DNA of 64,000 nt from Nonlabens sp. GTDB lineage: Bacteria; Bacteroidota; Bacteroidia; Flavobacteriales; Flavobacteriaceae. How positions within the stretch are numbered: position 1 is the stretch's first letter; each line of letters starts with the position of its first letter. The DNA lies in NCBI RefSeq assembly GCF_018401815.1, contig NZ_JAGYKG010000003.1, positions 62,001 to 126,000 of the forward strand. Reading direction: 5' to 3'. Positions 29,152-38,460 of this stretch are shown here, piece after piece. The notes below the pieces were generated by a model. That model was not told where the DNA came from. It saw only the letters and a program-made list of their open reading frames with translations, and searched no databases. The position numbers and the translations under genes are program-made.

Positions 29152-29312
29152 TTTAGAGGTTTTAAATGATCTTCCAAAAGTAGGCTTAAACAGGCTTAAG
29201 AAGAATTTTTCTTAAAGCCAGTTATTAACGATATCAGGTGTTTTGTGAACAAATACGGTTTGTTTTCAAGTAAAAACTTGAAACGCTTTGGTTTTAAGGT
29301 TGATGCATATCT

Positions 29313-29328
29313 CGCTTTCGCGAAAGCG
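29313..29328. repeat. iterated palindrome, copy 7 (intergenic, between divergent tkt and tgt)
   Basis: Perfect CGCTTTCGCGAAAGCG followed by GAA, in the divergent intergenic region, 96 bp before the tgt start. Confidence 0.95.
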
Positions 29329-29409
29329 GAACATTTCAAAATTTGATTCCTATTCCAGCTCTGTTTATTTGTTCACTTGATCTTAAGCACAAATTTAAAT
29401 TCATATAAG

Positions 29410-29417
29410 TATCTTTG
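29410..29417 (+). promoter_or_regulatory. -7 box TATCTTTG of tgt
   Basis: A perfect TAnnTTTG ends six bases before the ATG at 29424 and overlaps the alternative TTG start at 29415. The ATG is therefore preferred, and the mRNA is probably leaderless. Confidence 0.65.
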
Positions 29418-29423
29418 CCGCTC

Positions 29424-30554
29424 ATGAAATTTGATATACTACAAAGCGATTCACAGAGTCAAGCCAGAGCTGGAGTGATCCATACCGACCACGGTAAAAT
29501 AGAAACTCCTATTTTTATGCCAGTAGGTACTATTGGTACTGTAAAAGGGGTCCACCAGCGGGAGCTGAAAGAAGAGGTCAATCCAGATATTATACTGGGA
29601 AACACCTACCATTTATACTTGCGACCAGGTACTGATATTTTAGAAAAAGCAGGAGGACTACATCAATTCATGAATTGGGACCGCCCTATTTTAACCGACT
29701 CTGGGGGCTATCAAGTCTATTCTTTAAGCTCTAATCGCAAGATTAAGGAAGAAGGGGTGAAGTTCAAATCGCATATAGATGGCTCGTACCACACCTTTAC
29801 TCCAGAGCGTGCTATGGATATACAGCGCAGTATTGGTGGGGATATCGTCATGGCTTTTGATGAATGTACTCCTTATCCATGTGATTATAATTATGCGAGA
29901 CGTAGCATGCACATGACGCATAGGTGGTTAAAAAGATGCATTACTCATTTTGATAATACACCAGACTTGTACGGCCACAAACAAACACTTTTCCCTATTG
30001 TTCAAGGAAGTACTTATGTGGATTTAAGACAACAAAGTGCCGAGGCTATTGCTGCAACCGATCAGTTTGGTAATGCTATAGGCGGACTTTCTGTAGGAGA
30101 ACCCGCTGAAGAAATGTATGCCATGACGGAAGTGGTAACTGCTATTCTTCCAAAAGAAAAACCTCGTTACTTAATGGGCGTGGGAACCCCCATCAATTTA
30201 TTAGAAAATGTCGCTTTAGGGGTCGATATGTTTGATTGCGTTATGCCTACACGTAACGGTCGCAACGGTATGATCTTTACCGCTCATGGTACCATGAACA
30301 TGAAAAACAAAAAATGGGCAGAAGATTTCACTCCATTAGACCCTGCAGATTATGCTTGGGTAGATACGGTTTACACTAAAGCTTATGTGCGTCATTTATT
30401 TACCGTAAATGAAATGTTAGGAAGACAAATTTGTACCATACACAATCTTTCTTTCTATTTGTGGTTAATGAGAGAGGCACGCAAACGCATTATTGAGGGT
30501 GATTTTAGAACGTGGAAAGATAAAATGGTCAAGCAAATGGATAACAGACTCTAG
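29424..30554 (+). CDS. tgt: tRNA-guanine transglycosylase (queuine tRNA-ribosyltransferase)
   Basis: The 376-residue enzyme exchanges guanine-34 of certain tRNAs for a queuine precursor. The active-site motifs are present: ILTDSGGYQVYSL (catalytic Asp), GGLSVGEPAEEMYAM, and VMPTRNGRNG with the second Asp just upstream (MFDCVMPTRN). The three zinc-binding cysteines of the classical enzyme are absent. The equivalent stretch reads DPADYAWVDTVYTKAY, where E. coli has C, C and C in PECDCYTC. The fourth ligand His (TIHNL) is kept. I recall similar losses in other Bacteroidota but cannot verify it here. The GTG start of the Lpt permease overlaps the stop. Confidence 0.92.
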   Translation: MKFDILQSDSQSQARAGVIHTDHGKIETPIFMPVGTIGTVKGVHQRELKEEVNPDIILGNTYHLYLRPGTDILEKAGGLHQFMNWDRPILTDSGGYQVYSLSSNRKIKEEGVKFKSHIDGSYHTFTPERAMDIQRSIGGDIVMAFDECTPYPCDYNYARRSMHMTHRWLKRCITHFDNTPDLYGHKQTLFPIVQGSTYVDLRQQSAEAIAATDQFGNAIGGLSVGEPAEEMYAMTEVVTAILPKEKPRYLMGVGTPINLLENVALGVDMFDCVMPTRNGRNGMIFTAHGTMNMKNKKWAEDFTPLDPADYAWVDTVYTKAYVRHLFTVNEMLGRQICTIHNLSFYLWLMREARKRIIEGDFRTWKDKMVKQMDNRL

Positions 30555-31624
30555 TGTTAAGTATATTAGATACATACATATTAAAAAGGTACCTAGGTGC
30601 ATTTGCACTTTTGTTGGTTTTGTTCTTACCTATTATGGTAACCGTACATATTGCCGAAAAAATAGGTAAAATAATAAGTAATGATGCGCCTTTTGGTGAA
30701 GTAATCGTATACTTGATAGACTTTACTATTTATTTTTCTAACTTCTTGTTTCCACTCTTTTTGTTTATTTCTACGATGTTCTTCACCTCCAAACTGGCGA
30801 TGAACACCGAGGTAATTGCCTTCTTAAGTTCTGGAGTTTCCTTTAACAGATTTTTACGGCCTTATATTATAGGAGCTACTATAGTCTGTGTCATTGCACT
30901 TATTCTTAGCGCCGTCTTTGTGCCAAACGCCTCTTCTGGCTTTAATGAATTTCAAAACAAGTACTTCAATCGTGGTGGTGATAAAAAGACCACTAATGTT
31001 TTTAGACAAATCAACGATAACGATTATATTTATGTGAGCAATTACCAACCGTCTTCTCAAATAGGTTTTGATTTTACCTTAGAACATTTTGAAGGAAATG
31101 AATTGAAATATAAGATCTATGCCAACCGCATCAAATTTGAAGATTCTATCTATGTGCTAAGTGGGTATAAAAAAAGAACGATTCTTGAAGACGGAGAAAA
31201 AATAGAACGTGAGCAGAGAAAGGACACCCTGTTTTTCTTTGATATCGATGAGCTTACCCCCTCAGACTATATCGCAGAGACCCTTCAATTCACTGAATTA
31301 AACGACTTTATTGAATTAGAAGAAAAACGCGGTAATGCCGATATGAACATCTATTATGTAGAAAAGTACAAGCGTACTTCCATTCCTGTAAGTGCTTTTA
31401 TTTTTACGCTTATTGCTGTAGCGGTGTCCTCTGTTAAAAAACGTGGAGGTATGGGGATGAACCTCGCTATTGGAATAGTTATCGCAATGACCTATGTGTT
31501 TTTAGATAAAGTCTTTGGTACGATTGCCGAGAAAAGCACCTTTAATCCTTGGATCGCCGTATGGTTTCCCAATATATTCTTTGCTGTTGTTGCATTTTTT
31601 CTAATTAGAAATGCGAGACGATAA
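30554..31624 (+). CDS. LptF/LptG family permease (YjgP/YjgQ), LPS export
   Basis: The 356-residue inner membrane protein has two N-terminal and several C-terminal hydrophobic helices surrounding a periplasmic beta-jellyroll region (about residues 120-260). The motif LDTYILKRYLGAFALLLVLF is the usual N-terminus of LptF/G. With the LptB ATPase it extracts lipopolysaccharide from the inner membrane. The start is a GTG overlapping the tgt stop by one base, and the end overlaps the EamA gene by 14 bp, so the three are co-transcribed. Confidence 0.9.
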   Translation: MLSILDTYILKRYLGAFALLLVLFLPIMVTVHIAEKIGKIISNDAPFGEVIVYLIDFTIYFSNFLFPLFLFISTMFFTSKLAMNTEVIAFLSSGVSFNRFLRPYIIGATIVCVIALILSAVFVPNASSGFNEFQNKYFNRGGDKKTTNVFRQINDNDYIYVSNYQPSSQIGFDFTLEHFEGNELKYKIYANRIKFEDSIYVLSGYKKRTILEDGEKIEREQRKDTLFFFDIDELTPSDYIAETLQFTELNDFIELEEKRGNADMNIYYVEKYKRTSIPVSAFIFTLIAVAVSSVKKRGGMGMNLAIGIVIAMTYVFLDKVFGTIAEKSTFNPWIAVWFPNIFFAVVAFFLIRNARR

Positions 31625-32510
31625 ATTCCTTAATTACCTGCACCTACATGTTATAGTTTTCATCTGGGGTTTTACCGCAGTACTGGGTGCGCTTATCAGT
31701 ATAGATTCTATTCCGCTGGTTTGGTGGCGCATGAGCATGGCCGTGGTACTCATCTTTATCTATATGAAATGGAAGAAAATTCCTTTTCAATTGGTCGGTA
31801 AAGGTTCGCTTTCGCGAAAGCGAATCCTGGGTTTTCTAATAGCAGGAGTAGTAATTGCCTTGCACTGGGTCACCTTTTTTGGAGCAATTAAAGAATCCAA
31901 TGTTTCTGTAACTCTGGCGATGCTAAGTATGGGAGCTTTTTTTACCGCCTTACTAGAACCCTTGTTTACGTCAAAAAAAATGGTGTGGTACGAACTGGTT
32001 TTTGGAGTAGTGATCATGGGGGCACTGTATTACATCTTTCAAATTGAGACAAAATACGTGACCGGAATGATTTTGGGCTTGATCAGTGCTTTATTGAGTG
32101 CGACTTTCTCTATTCTGAATGTGAAATGGGCAAAGGAACATCCGCCGTCGTTGATTTCTTTTTATGAGTTATCAAGTGGTGTGATTTTGCTTTCTTTGTT
32201 TTTTGTGTTTCTTCCAGTGGATTTTGTGATGCCATCGCAGCTCACCCAAATGGATTGGTTGTGGTTAGGTATTCTCTCCTCTTTTTGCACTGCTTATGCC
32301 TTTATAGCTAGTGTAAAAGTCATGAAGTTCTTAAGTGCTTATACGGTCATGTTAACTATTAACTTAGAACCAGTCTATGGTATTTTTCTGGCATTTTTAA
32401 TTCTAGGAGATGCTGAAGAAATGACTCCTGAGTTTTATATAGGTGCGGTAGTGATTCTTGTCGTTATTATAAGTAATGGTATTTTAAAGACACGTCTGGC
32501 AAAGAAGTAG
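31611..32510 (+). CDS. EamA/DMT family transporter
   Basis: The 299-residue protein has about ten hydrophobic helices arranged in two EamA repeats (about residues 10-140 and 150-290), as in drug/metabolite transporters of the RhaT/YdcZ type. The substrate is unknown. An iterated palindrome (31807-31822) lies in the cytoplasmic loop after the second helix and is read as SLSRKR, a third reading frame compared with RFRES and AFAKA. The gene is the last of the tgt unit. Confidence 0.88.
   Translation: MRDDKFLNYLHLHVIVFIWGFTAVLGALISIDSIPLVWWRMSMAVVLIFIYMKWKKIPFQLVGKGSLSRKRILGFLIAGVVIALHWVTFFGAIKESNVSVTLAMLSMGAFFTALLEPLFTSKKMVWYELVFGVVIMGALYYIFQIETKYVTGMILGLISALLSATFSILNVKWAKEHPPSLISFYELSSGVILLSLFFVFLPVDFVMPSQLTQMDWLWLGILSSFCTAYAFIASVKVMKFLSAYTVMLTINLEPVYGIFLAFLILGDAEEMTPEFYIGAVVILVVIISNGILKTRLAKK
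31807..31822. repeat. iterated palindrome, copy 8 (inside EamA transporter gene)
   Basis: Perfect CGCTTTCGCGAAAGCG, read as SLSRKR on the plus strand in a basic cytoplasmic loop. Confidence 0.95.
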
Positions 32511-32514
32511 CGAG

Positions 32515-32579
32515 CAGTCTCATTCTCAGTTTTCAGTCCCAGTCTCAGTCGCAGTATCAGTTTTCAGTATCAGTTTTAA
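32515..32579. repeat. CAGT-based imperfect tandem repeat
   Basis: About 65 bp of variants of CAGT joined by TCT, TTT or CCC (CAGTCTCATTCTCAGTTTTC and so on) lie between the transporter gene and accA. The function is unknown. Confidence 0.7.
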
Positions 32580-32814
32580 TTAGGCGTTTTGGATCAAGGT
32601 GTTCATAGCATATTCTCATCAAGTCATGCCGCTTTAAAGGGGGGTGCTTATTATTATTTCAAACACATAGTTATGGGGTATTCCTTTTGGGTCAGGTAGT
32701 TCAGGTGAATGGCGCTTTTATTGAAGTAGGGCAAAGCAGACTTGCAATTAGAGATCAATTCAAATACCGTTGGAGTTTCAAATTCAAATGTATTTTTACT
32801 TCAACTCATATGAC

Positions 32815-32822
32815 TATATTTG
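32815..32822 (+). promoter_or_regulatory. -7 box TATATTTG of accA
   Basis: TATATTTG lies 26 bp before the ATG at 32849, with a T-rich stretch at 32793-32797, about 18 bp upstream, as a weak -33 element. It lies inside the longest open frame from 32687, which argues that the first 54 codons of that frame are not translated. Confidence 0.6.
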
Positions 32823-32848
32823 TTGATCCAAAAAACAAATTCCCTCAT

Positions 32849-33802
32849 ATGGAATATTTAGAATTTGAATTACCGATCAAAGAGCTGGAAGAAAAATACC
32901 AGCAAACGATTACCTTAGGAGAAGAGAGTGATGTTGATGTCAGTGCTACGATCAAGCAAATAGAGAAAAAACTCAAAGCAACTCGTAAAGATATATATGC
33001 CAACTTGACCGCATGGCAACGTGTGCAGATGTCTCGTCATCCTAGTCGTCCGTATACCTTGGACTACATCAAAGCGATTTGTGGTGATACCTGGTTGGAA
33101 TTACATGGTGATCGCAATGTCAAAGACGACAAGGCGATGATCGGTGGACTAGGTAAGATAGGCGACCAGAGTTTTATGTTTATAGGACAGCAAAAAGGAT
33201 TTAATACCAAAACACGCCAGTACCGCAACTTTGGTATGGCAAATCCAGAAGGATACCGCAAAGCTCTTCGTTTAATGAAAAGTGCAGAGAAATTTGGAAT
33301 ACCAGTGGTCTCTTTAATTGATACTCCAGGGGCTTATCCAGGTCTCGAAGCAGAAGAACGTGGTCAAGGAGAAGCTATAGCAAGAAATATTCTAGAAATG
33401 ACACGTCTCAAGGTGCCTATTATCGTTATGATTATAGGTGAAGGAGCTAGTGGTGGAGCATTAGGTATAGGAGTAGGAGACAAGGTAGTCATGTTAGAAA
33501 ATACCTGGTACTCTGTGATATCGCCTGAATCTTGTTCTTCTATCTTATGGAGAAGCTGGGAATACAAGGAAAGAGCTGCAGATGCCCTTAAACTAACTTC
33601 CACAGATATGAAGAAACTTAACCTAGTAGACGAAATTCTCAAAGAACCAGAAGGCGGCGCTCATAAAGATAGAGAGACTACTTTTAAATCTGTGGCAGAA
33701 TGCATACTTCGACATTATGAAGAATTAAAAGATTTAACGCCTAAAGACCTTGTAGAGCAACGTATGGACAAATATGCTAATATGGGAGTCTTTAAAGGAT
33801 AA
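32849..33802 (+). CDS. accA: acetyl-CoA carboxylase carboxyltransferase subunit alpha
   Basis: From ATG 32849 the protein is 317 residues, the normal length for AccA, beginning [18 protein letters not shown] longer frame from 32687 exists, but it adds residues without family resemblance and spans the promoter. Motifs include [26 protein letters not shown], the glycine-rich [22 protein letters not shown] and [13 protein letters not shown]. With AccD it transfers the carboxyl group from carboxybiotin to acetyl-CoA in fatty acid synthesis. The gene stands alone with its own terminator. Confidence 0.95.
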   Translation: MEYLEFELPIKELEEKYQQTITLGEESDVDVSATIKQIEKKLKATRKDIYANLTAWQRVQMSRHPSRPYTLDYIKAICGDTWLELHGDRNVKDDKAMIGGLGKIGDQSFMFIGQQKGFNTKTRQYRNFGMANPEGYRKALRLMKSAEKFGIPVVSLIDTPGAYPGLEAEERGQGEAIARNILEMTRLKVPIIVMIIGEGASGGALGIGVGDKVVMLENTWYSVISPESCSSILWRSWEYKERAADALKLTSTDMKKLNLVDEILKEPEGGAHKDRETTFKSVAECILRHYEELKDLTPKDLVEQRMDKYANMGVFKG

Positions 33803-33830
33803 ACGAGAAGACAATATTTAACAATCTCTT

Positions 33831-33872
33831 AAAAAAGCTACAAAGTTGTCACATCAATTTTGTGGCTTTTTT
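33831..33872 (+). terminator. terminator after accA
   Basis: A 14-bp stem AAAAAAGCTACAAA / TTTGTGGCTTTTTT with one G-T pair and a 14-base loop, ending in six T. Confidence 0.85.
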
Positions 33873-34077
33873 CATTTGTTTTTTTTGTTTTCTAAGATCT
33901 AAAAGACTTATCAACTGAAAACGCGATAGAGAAGAAGGCTAGCTTTTTTTGTATCCATTGATACTACCTAGCTTTTAAAAAAAAACAATGCTTGTTAACA
34001 TGTTATAAACTGTCTTTTTGATCAAATTGTTGATGAAGTTGTCATTGATCAACACAAATAAAACCTTTTTAAAACCC

Positions 34078-34085
34078 TACTTTTG
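34078..34085 (+). promoter_or_regulatory. -7 box TACTTTTG of dnaB
   Basis: TACTTTTG overlaps the alternative TTG start at 34083 and ends six bases before the ATG at 34092, which predicts a leaderless dnaB mRNA. Confidence 0.6.
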
Positions 34086-34091
34086 AACTCT

Positions 34092-35633
34092 ATGGAAAAA
34101 GTACAACAACTCCCTAATCTCTCTTCAGGAAACACTTCTGTCATCACTCTTGAAAAAGGTAAAATACCACCTCAAGCAGTTGATTTAGAGAAGGTTGTAA
34201 TTGGTGCTTTGATGATTGATGGTAAAGGAGTAGATGAGGTCATTGACCTTCTTACTCCAGATGTTTTCTATCAAAAAAACCACCAAGTCATTTTTGAAGC
34301 CATAGATATTCTCTTTAAAGAAGGGAAACCAGTTGACTTATTAACTGTTAGCGCACAGTTGCGTAAAATGGAAAAAATAGAAGTCGCTGGTGGAGATCAT
34401 TACCTGGTTCAATTATCACAATTAGTAAGTTCTACTGCGCATATCGAATTTCATGCGCGAATCATTCTTCAAAAATTCATACAACGCAGTCTGATCAAAA
34501 TTTCTACAGAGATTATTACTGAATCTTACGAAGAATCTACGGACGTTTTTGATTTACTAGACAAGGCAGAATCTAAGCTTTATGAAGTTACTCAAGGCAA
34601 TATCAGAAAAAGTACAGAAACCGCTATGGATTTGGTGCGTCAGGCAAAGGAGCGTATTGAAGAAATAGCAAATCGCGATGGACTCTCCGGAATTCCATCT
34701 GGTTTTACAGATTTGGACCGTTTAACAAGTGGGTGGCAGCCTTCAGATTTAATTATTATCGCTGCACGTCCAGGTATGGGTAAAACAGCCTTTACTTTGA
34801 GTATGGCTCGTAACATTGCCGTAGGAAATAATATTCCAGTAGCCTTCTTCTCTCTAGAGATGAGCTCGGTACAATTGATTACCCGTTTGATTTCTTCAGA
34901 AACAGGCTTGAGTTCTGAAAAATTGCGTACCGGTAAACTAGAGCCACATGAATGGGAACAACTTAACGTAAAAGTAAAAGACTTAGAACAAGCGCCTATT
35001 TTTATTGATGACACCCCATCACTATCTATTTTTGACCTACGTGCCAAATGTAGAAGACTGGCGTCACAATACGGTATCAAGTTAATCATGATTGATTACT
35101 TGCAATTAATGACAGCCCAAACTGGTAACAAAGGAGGGAATCGCGAACAAGAAATCTCTACGATCTCTCGTAACTTAAAAGCCCTTGCCAAAGAACTGAG
35201 CGTACCAGTAATTGCACTTTCACAACTGTCTCGTGCGGTAGAATCTCGTGGTGGGTCTAAACGTCCATTGCTTTCTGATTTAAGGGAATCTGGAGCGATT
35301 GAGCAAGATGCAGATATTGTATCCTTTATCTATCGACCAGAATATTACGGTCTGGATGAATGGGATGATGACGACCGCACTCCTACTGCTGGTCAAGGAG
35401 AGTTTATCGTTGCAAAACACCGTAATGGTGCGACCGACTCCATACGTTTAAAGTTCTTAGGACAGTTCGGTAAGTTTGATAATTTGGATCAGTTCTTTAC
35501 TACTCCAGAAGAATTCGGTTCTAAAATGAATGCTGCAAACGACGACACTTTAAAACCAGATCCTTTTGACAATCCTAAAGCGGGAACTCCTGGGGATGCT
35601 TTTGGAATTCCTAATGACGACATGCCGTTCTAG
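34092..35633 (+). CDS. dnaB: replicative DNA helicase DnaB
   Basis: The 513-residue protein has the N-terminal DnaB domain (AVDLEKVVIGALMIDGKGVD, then FYQKNHQVIFEAI), a linker, and the C-terminal RecA-like motor with Walker A in IIAARPGMGKTAF, the DYLQLM motif and SDLRESGAIEQDADIVSF. It unwinds DNA at the fork as a hexamer. The ATG at 34092 is chosen over a TTG three codons upstream because that TTG is part of the -7 box. No intein is present. Confidence 0.95.
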   Translation: MEKVQQLPNLSSGNTSVITLEKGKIPPQAVDLEKVVIGALMIDGKGVDEVIDLLTPDVFYQKNHQVIFEAIDILFKEGKPVDLLTVSAQLRKMEKIEVAGGDHYLVQLSQLVSSTAHIEFHARIILQKFIQRSLIKISTEIITESYEESTDVFDLLDKAESKLYEVTQGNIRKSTETAMDLVRQAKERIEEIANRDGLSGIPSGFTDLDRLTSGWQPSDLIIIAARPGMGKTAFTLSMARNIAVGNNIPVAFFSLEMSSVQLITRLISSETGLSSEKLRTGKLEPHEWEQLNVKVKDLEQAPIFIDDTPSLSIFDLRAKCRRLASQYGIKLIMIDYLQLMTAQTGNKGGNREQEISTISRNLKALAKELSVPVIALSQLSRAVESRGGSKRPLLSDLRESGAIEQDADIVSFIYRPEYYGLDEWDDDDRTPTAGQGEFIVAKHRNGATDSIRLKFLGQFGKFDNLDQFFTTPEEFGSKMNAANDDTLKPDPFDNPKAGTPGDAFGIPNDDMPF

Positions 35634-35725
35634 TGGAATAATTTGGACTCCTTATTGCAGTCTGTTCCGCATTCCATTATTATATTAGTGGTCAGCTTGT
35701 AGAAGGTAGGTTTTTATTGAAATTC

Positions 35726-35741
35726 CGCTTTCGCGAAAGCG
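35726..35741. repeat. iterated palindrome, copy 9 (intergenic)
   Basis: CGCTTTCGCGAAAGCG within a longer symmetric CCGCTTTCGCGAAAGCGG (35725-35742), 21 bp upstream of the next gene start. Confidence 0.95.
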
Positions 35742-35762
35742 GTATAATTACACACTTGAAGA

Positions 35763-37025
35763 ATGCTAAAAAGAACCATCTTACTCTTGTTATTTTGTGC
35801 GAGTGGACTCTTTGCACAGGCTCAATATTTATTCATACCCATGGATGCAGAGACTCAGGCAGACCATTTAAAAGCTTATGGGATCTCTTATTGGGTGCTT
35901 TCTAAAGGAACTAAAGTGAAGTGGTTGCTCAATTATAGAGGTGGCTCTTTTTTAGTTCCTAACGTGGAAGAAATCAAAAAAGAATTGATCGTAAGAGGTG
36001 TGAGCTTTGAAGAAATGACCGAAGCTGAGGTACGTTCTATCTTAGAATTGGTAGCCAGTCCCTCTCAAAACATGCAAGAAGTCTTGCTAGAAAAAGCTCC
36101 TAAAATAGCCGTGTATTCTCCTACAGGTACGTTGCCTTGGGACGACGCCGTTACTATGGTGCTCACCTATGCAGAGATTCCATACACCAAGGTCTACGAC
36201 GAGGAAGTACTATCTGACCAACTTATATTATACGACTGGTTGCACTTGCATCACGAAGATTTTACGGGGCAGTACGGTAAATTTTACCGCAGTTTTAGAG
36301 CAGCGCCTTGGTATGTGGAAGAAAAGAAGCAAGCCGAAGAATTGGCGCAAAAGCTAGGCTACGATAAAGTGAGTGAAGAAAAACGCGATGTGGCACTTAA
36401 AATTAGAGACTATGTAGTCGGTGGAGGTTTTATGTTTGCGATGTGCAGCGCGACAGACAGTTTTGACATTGCACTTAGTGCCGAAGGAGTTGATATTGCA
36501 GAACCTATGTTTGATGGTGATGCGAGTGATCCCGGGTATCAAAATAAAATTGATTACTCTAAGACTTTTGCTTTTACAGATTATACCTTAGAGCGTTCAC
36601 CTATGGTTTACGAATTCAGTTCCATCGATATGACCACCAAGCGTACGATTGATCGAGAATTGGATTATTTCTCTTTAATGGATTTCAGTGCTAAATGGGA
36701 TCCTATTCCTACCATGCTCAATCAAAACCATACCAGTCTTGTCAAAGGATTTATGGGGCAGACCACTAGTTTTTATAGGGAAGAGGTAAAGAAAAATGTT
36801 TTGGTACTAGGGGAGAACAGAATCAACAAAGAAGCCAAGTACATACACGGCATACGCGGTAAAGGATTTTTCACTTTCTACGGCGGCCATGATCCAGAAG
36901 ATTACCAGCATCGAGTAGGAGATCCACCTACGGAGTTGAGCTTGCATCCCAACAGTCCAGGTTATCGCTTGATTTTAAATAACGTACTCTTTCCTGCGGC
37001 TAGAAAGAAAAAGCAGAAAACTTGA
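35763..37025 (+). CDS. exported protein of the Bacteroidota family usually labelled asparagine synthetase B
   Basis: The 420-residue protein has a signal peptide (ILLLLFCASGLFAQAQ, cleavage near residue 20). The sequence QYLFIPMDAETQADHLKAYG and the later HGIRGKGFFTFYGGHDPEDY recall Bacteroidota proteins annotated as asparagine synthetase B, but no glutamine amidotransferase Cys2 nor PP-loop synthetase motif is visible. An exported protein is also unlikely to be that enzyme. GGGFMFAMCSATDSFDIAL suggests a class I amidotransferase-like fold. The function should be treated as unknown. Confidence 0.7.
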   Translation: MLKRTILLLLFCASGLFAQAQYLFIPMDAETQADHLKAYGISYWVLSKGTKVKWLLNYRGGSFLVPNVEEIKKELIVRGVSFEEMTEAEVRSILELVASPSQNMQEVLLEKAPKIAVYSPTGTLPWDDAVTMVLTYAEIPYTKVYDEEVLSDQLILYDWLHLHHEDFTGQYGKFYRSFRAAPWYVEEKKQAEELAQKLGYDKVSEEKRDVALKIRDYVVGGGFMFAMCSATDSFDIALSAEGVDIAEPMFDGDASDPGYQNKIDYSKTFAFTDYTLERSPMVYEFSSIDMTTKRTIDRELDYFSLMDFSAKWDPIPTMLNQNHTSLVKGFMGQTTSFYREEVKKNVLVLGENRINKEAKYIHGIRGKGFFTFYGGHDPEDYQHRVGDPPTELSLHPNSPGYRLILNNVLFPAARKKKQKT

Positions 37026-37042
37026 TAAGGCAGTTGTTTTGT

Positions 37043-37378
37043 TATAACGATTACTATCCTGGCGGTATGCTACTGCCTTACCGCCACGGTTCTGTAGATA
37101 GTGATTCTTATAGATAAGGCTTCCAAGGACAGGAGCGTGATGATGAAGTGAAAGGAGAAGGGAATAGTTATAACTATAAGTATAGAATGCATGATCCAAG
37201 GTTGGGTAGGTTTTTTGCTGTGGATCCCTTGTCTATTCAGTATTCTTATAATAGTCCTTATGCATTTAGCGAAAATAGAGTTATAGATGGAGTTGAATTG
37301 GAAGGACTAGAAGTCATTCCGTGTCGCGCGCGATTGCATCGCGTTCGTTTTAACCAGCTAGCTGGCGGCTTTAATTAA
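37043..37378 (+). pseudogene. RHS/YD-repeat protein remnant (core C-terminal domain)
   Basis: The frame reads NDYYPGGMLLPYRHG, then [18 protein letters not shown] and [17 protein letters not shown], the RHS repeat-associated core motif. An in-frame TAA near 37118 interrupts it at a position where family members have YRYGFQGQE. No upstream RHS repeats exist, so only the 3' end survives. The tail runs into the palindromes CGCGAT-TGC-ATCGCG (37329-37343) and CCAGCTAGCTGG (37354-37365). Two other RHS fragments occur at 50267 and 62569. Confidence 0.8.
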
Positions 37379-37396
37379 CAGATTATTATTTTAGTT

Positions 37397-38224
37397 TTAT
37401 ATTCTAAACGTGATCACGGGTAACGAAGAATGATTGACCATAGACTCTACAATACTACCAGAAAAGAAATGAGCTAATCCTTTACGGCCGTGTGTTGGAA
37501 TACCAATAATATCAGCTTGTTTTTTTTCAGCAAAATGAAACACTCCACTCTCCACACTGAAGTCTGAAAAAATAGTAACCTCCTCAGGTGAAAATTGATA
37601 AGCATCTTTCAAAATATTAGAAAATTCTTCGATTTGATGATGAATCTGATTGGTGCTTAGAAAACTGCTTGATGGCAGATTGACATAAACTAAAGAGATA
37701 TGTATTTGTAGCACTTTAAATAGATTCATCGCTTTTATAAAAACATCTTTACTTTCTAATTTAAAATCACATGCAAGCACTCCTTGACGCGGCGCAAATT
37801 TTTTATCACCTTTAATTACTAATACTGGAATATTAGATGTTCTAACTACTTTTTCAGTTGTAGAACCTATAACAACCTCTTGAATTCCGCTACTTCCATG
37901 AGACCCCATTACAATAAGGTCTGCATGATGTTCTTTTGCTACCTGATTCAATTCACTAAAGGCTTTATAATTTTTTACAACAGTTTGAATAGCAACTCCT
38001 TTCAAATATTCCTTATTTAAAAATTTGTCTAAGCGTTTTTGCGTAAGCTCCATAAAATAGCGACTTTCTTCAGATTTCTCTTCTTGAGATAAATGTACTT
38101 CTTGAAATTCGATCATGTGCACTATAGTTACCGTGGATTGGTGTTTCTTGGCAATTTCCACCGCAGCTTTAAGTGCATTTTCTGAGTGAATGGAAAAGTC
38201 TACGGGAATAATTATATTTTTCAT
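37397..38224 (-). CDS. universal stress protein with two Usp domains
   Basis: The 275-residue protein consists of two UspA-type domains. The first begins IIIPVDFSIHSENALKAAVE and contains the ATP-loop-like GSHGSSGIQEVVIGSTTEKV near residues 108-127. The second ends IPTHGRKGLAHFFSGSIVESM. The glycine-rich loop of the first domain fits nucleotide binding, and that of the second is weaker. Tandem Usp proteins respond to stress or energy state in many bacteria. It is cytoplasmic and stands alone. Confidence 0.9.
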   Translation of the reverse strand: MKNIIIPVDFSIHSENALKAAVEIAKKHQSTVTIVHMIEFQEVHLSQEEKSEESRYFMELTQKRLDKFLNKEYLKGVAIQTVVKNYKAFSELNQVAKEHHADLIVMGSHGSSGIQEVVIGSTTEKVVRTSNIPVLVIKGDKKFAPRQGVLACDFKLESKDVFIKAMNLFKVLQIHISLVYVNLPSSSFLSTNQIHHQIEEFSNILKDAYQFSPEEVTIFSDFSVESGVFHFAEKKQADIIGIPTHGRKGLAHFFSGSIVESMVNHSSLPVITFRI

Positions 38225-38407
38225 TTTCTTCTGTTAACTACCTTTTATTGATGCGTTCAAAAGTAATCTGCTTCTATAATTTAAAAGCTGATATAAATCA
38301 GATTTCCCTATTATTAAGACATGCTAGTTATCCAAAAAGCAATATTTAGGTCTGTTATTATCCTCTTTTATGTAGTTTCAATTGTGTCCCTAGCTGTGAG
38401 GTCAAGA

Positions 38408-38453
38408 GCGAGAAGCTCGCGCTAGCGGTCACTAGTGAGTCGCTCACGCTAGC
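38408..38453. repeat. compound GC-rich palindrome near the dihydroorotase gene
   Basis: Two hairpins follow each other: GCGAG-AAG-CTCGC (38408-38420) and GCTAGCG (38421-38427) pairing with CGCTAGC (38447-38453). The sequence continues with AGCTGG, recalling the palindromes near 37354 and 61003. It lies 8 bp after the 3' end of the minus-strand dihydroorotase gene. Confidence 0.75.
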
Positions 38454-38460
38454 TGGGGGT

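Noticed and set aside
32687..32848. N-terminal extension of AccA
   Set aside because: It contains the -7 box, and the remaining 317 residues are the normal length of AccA.
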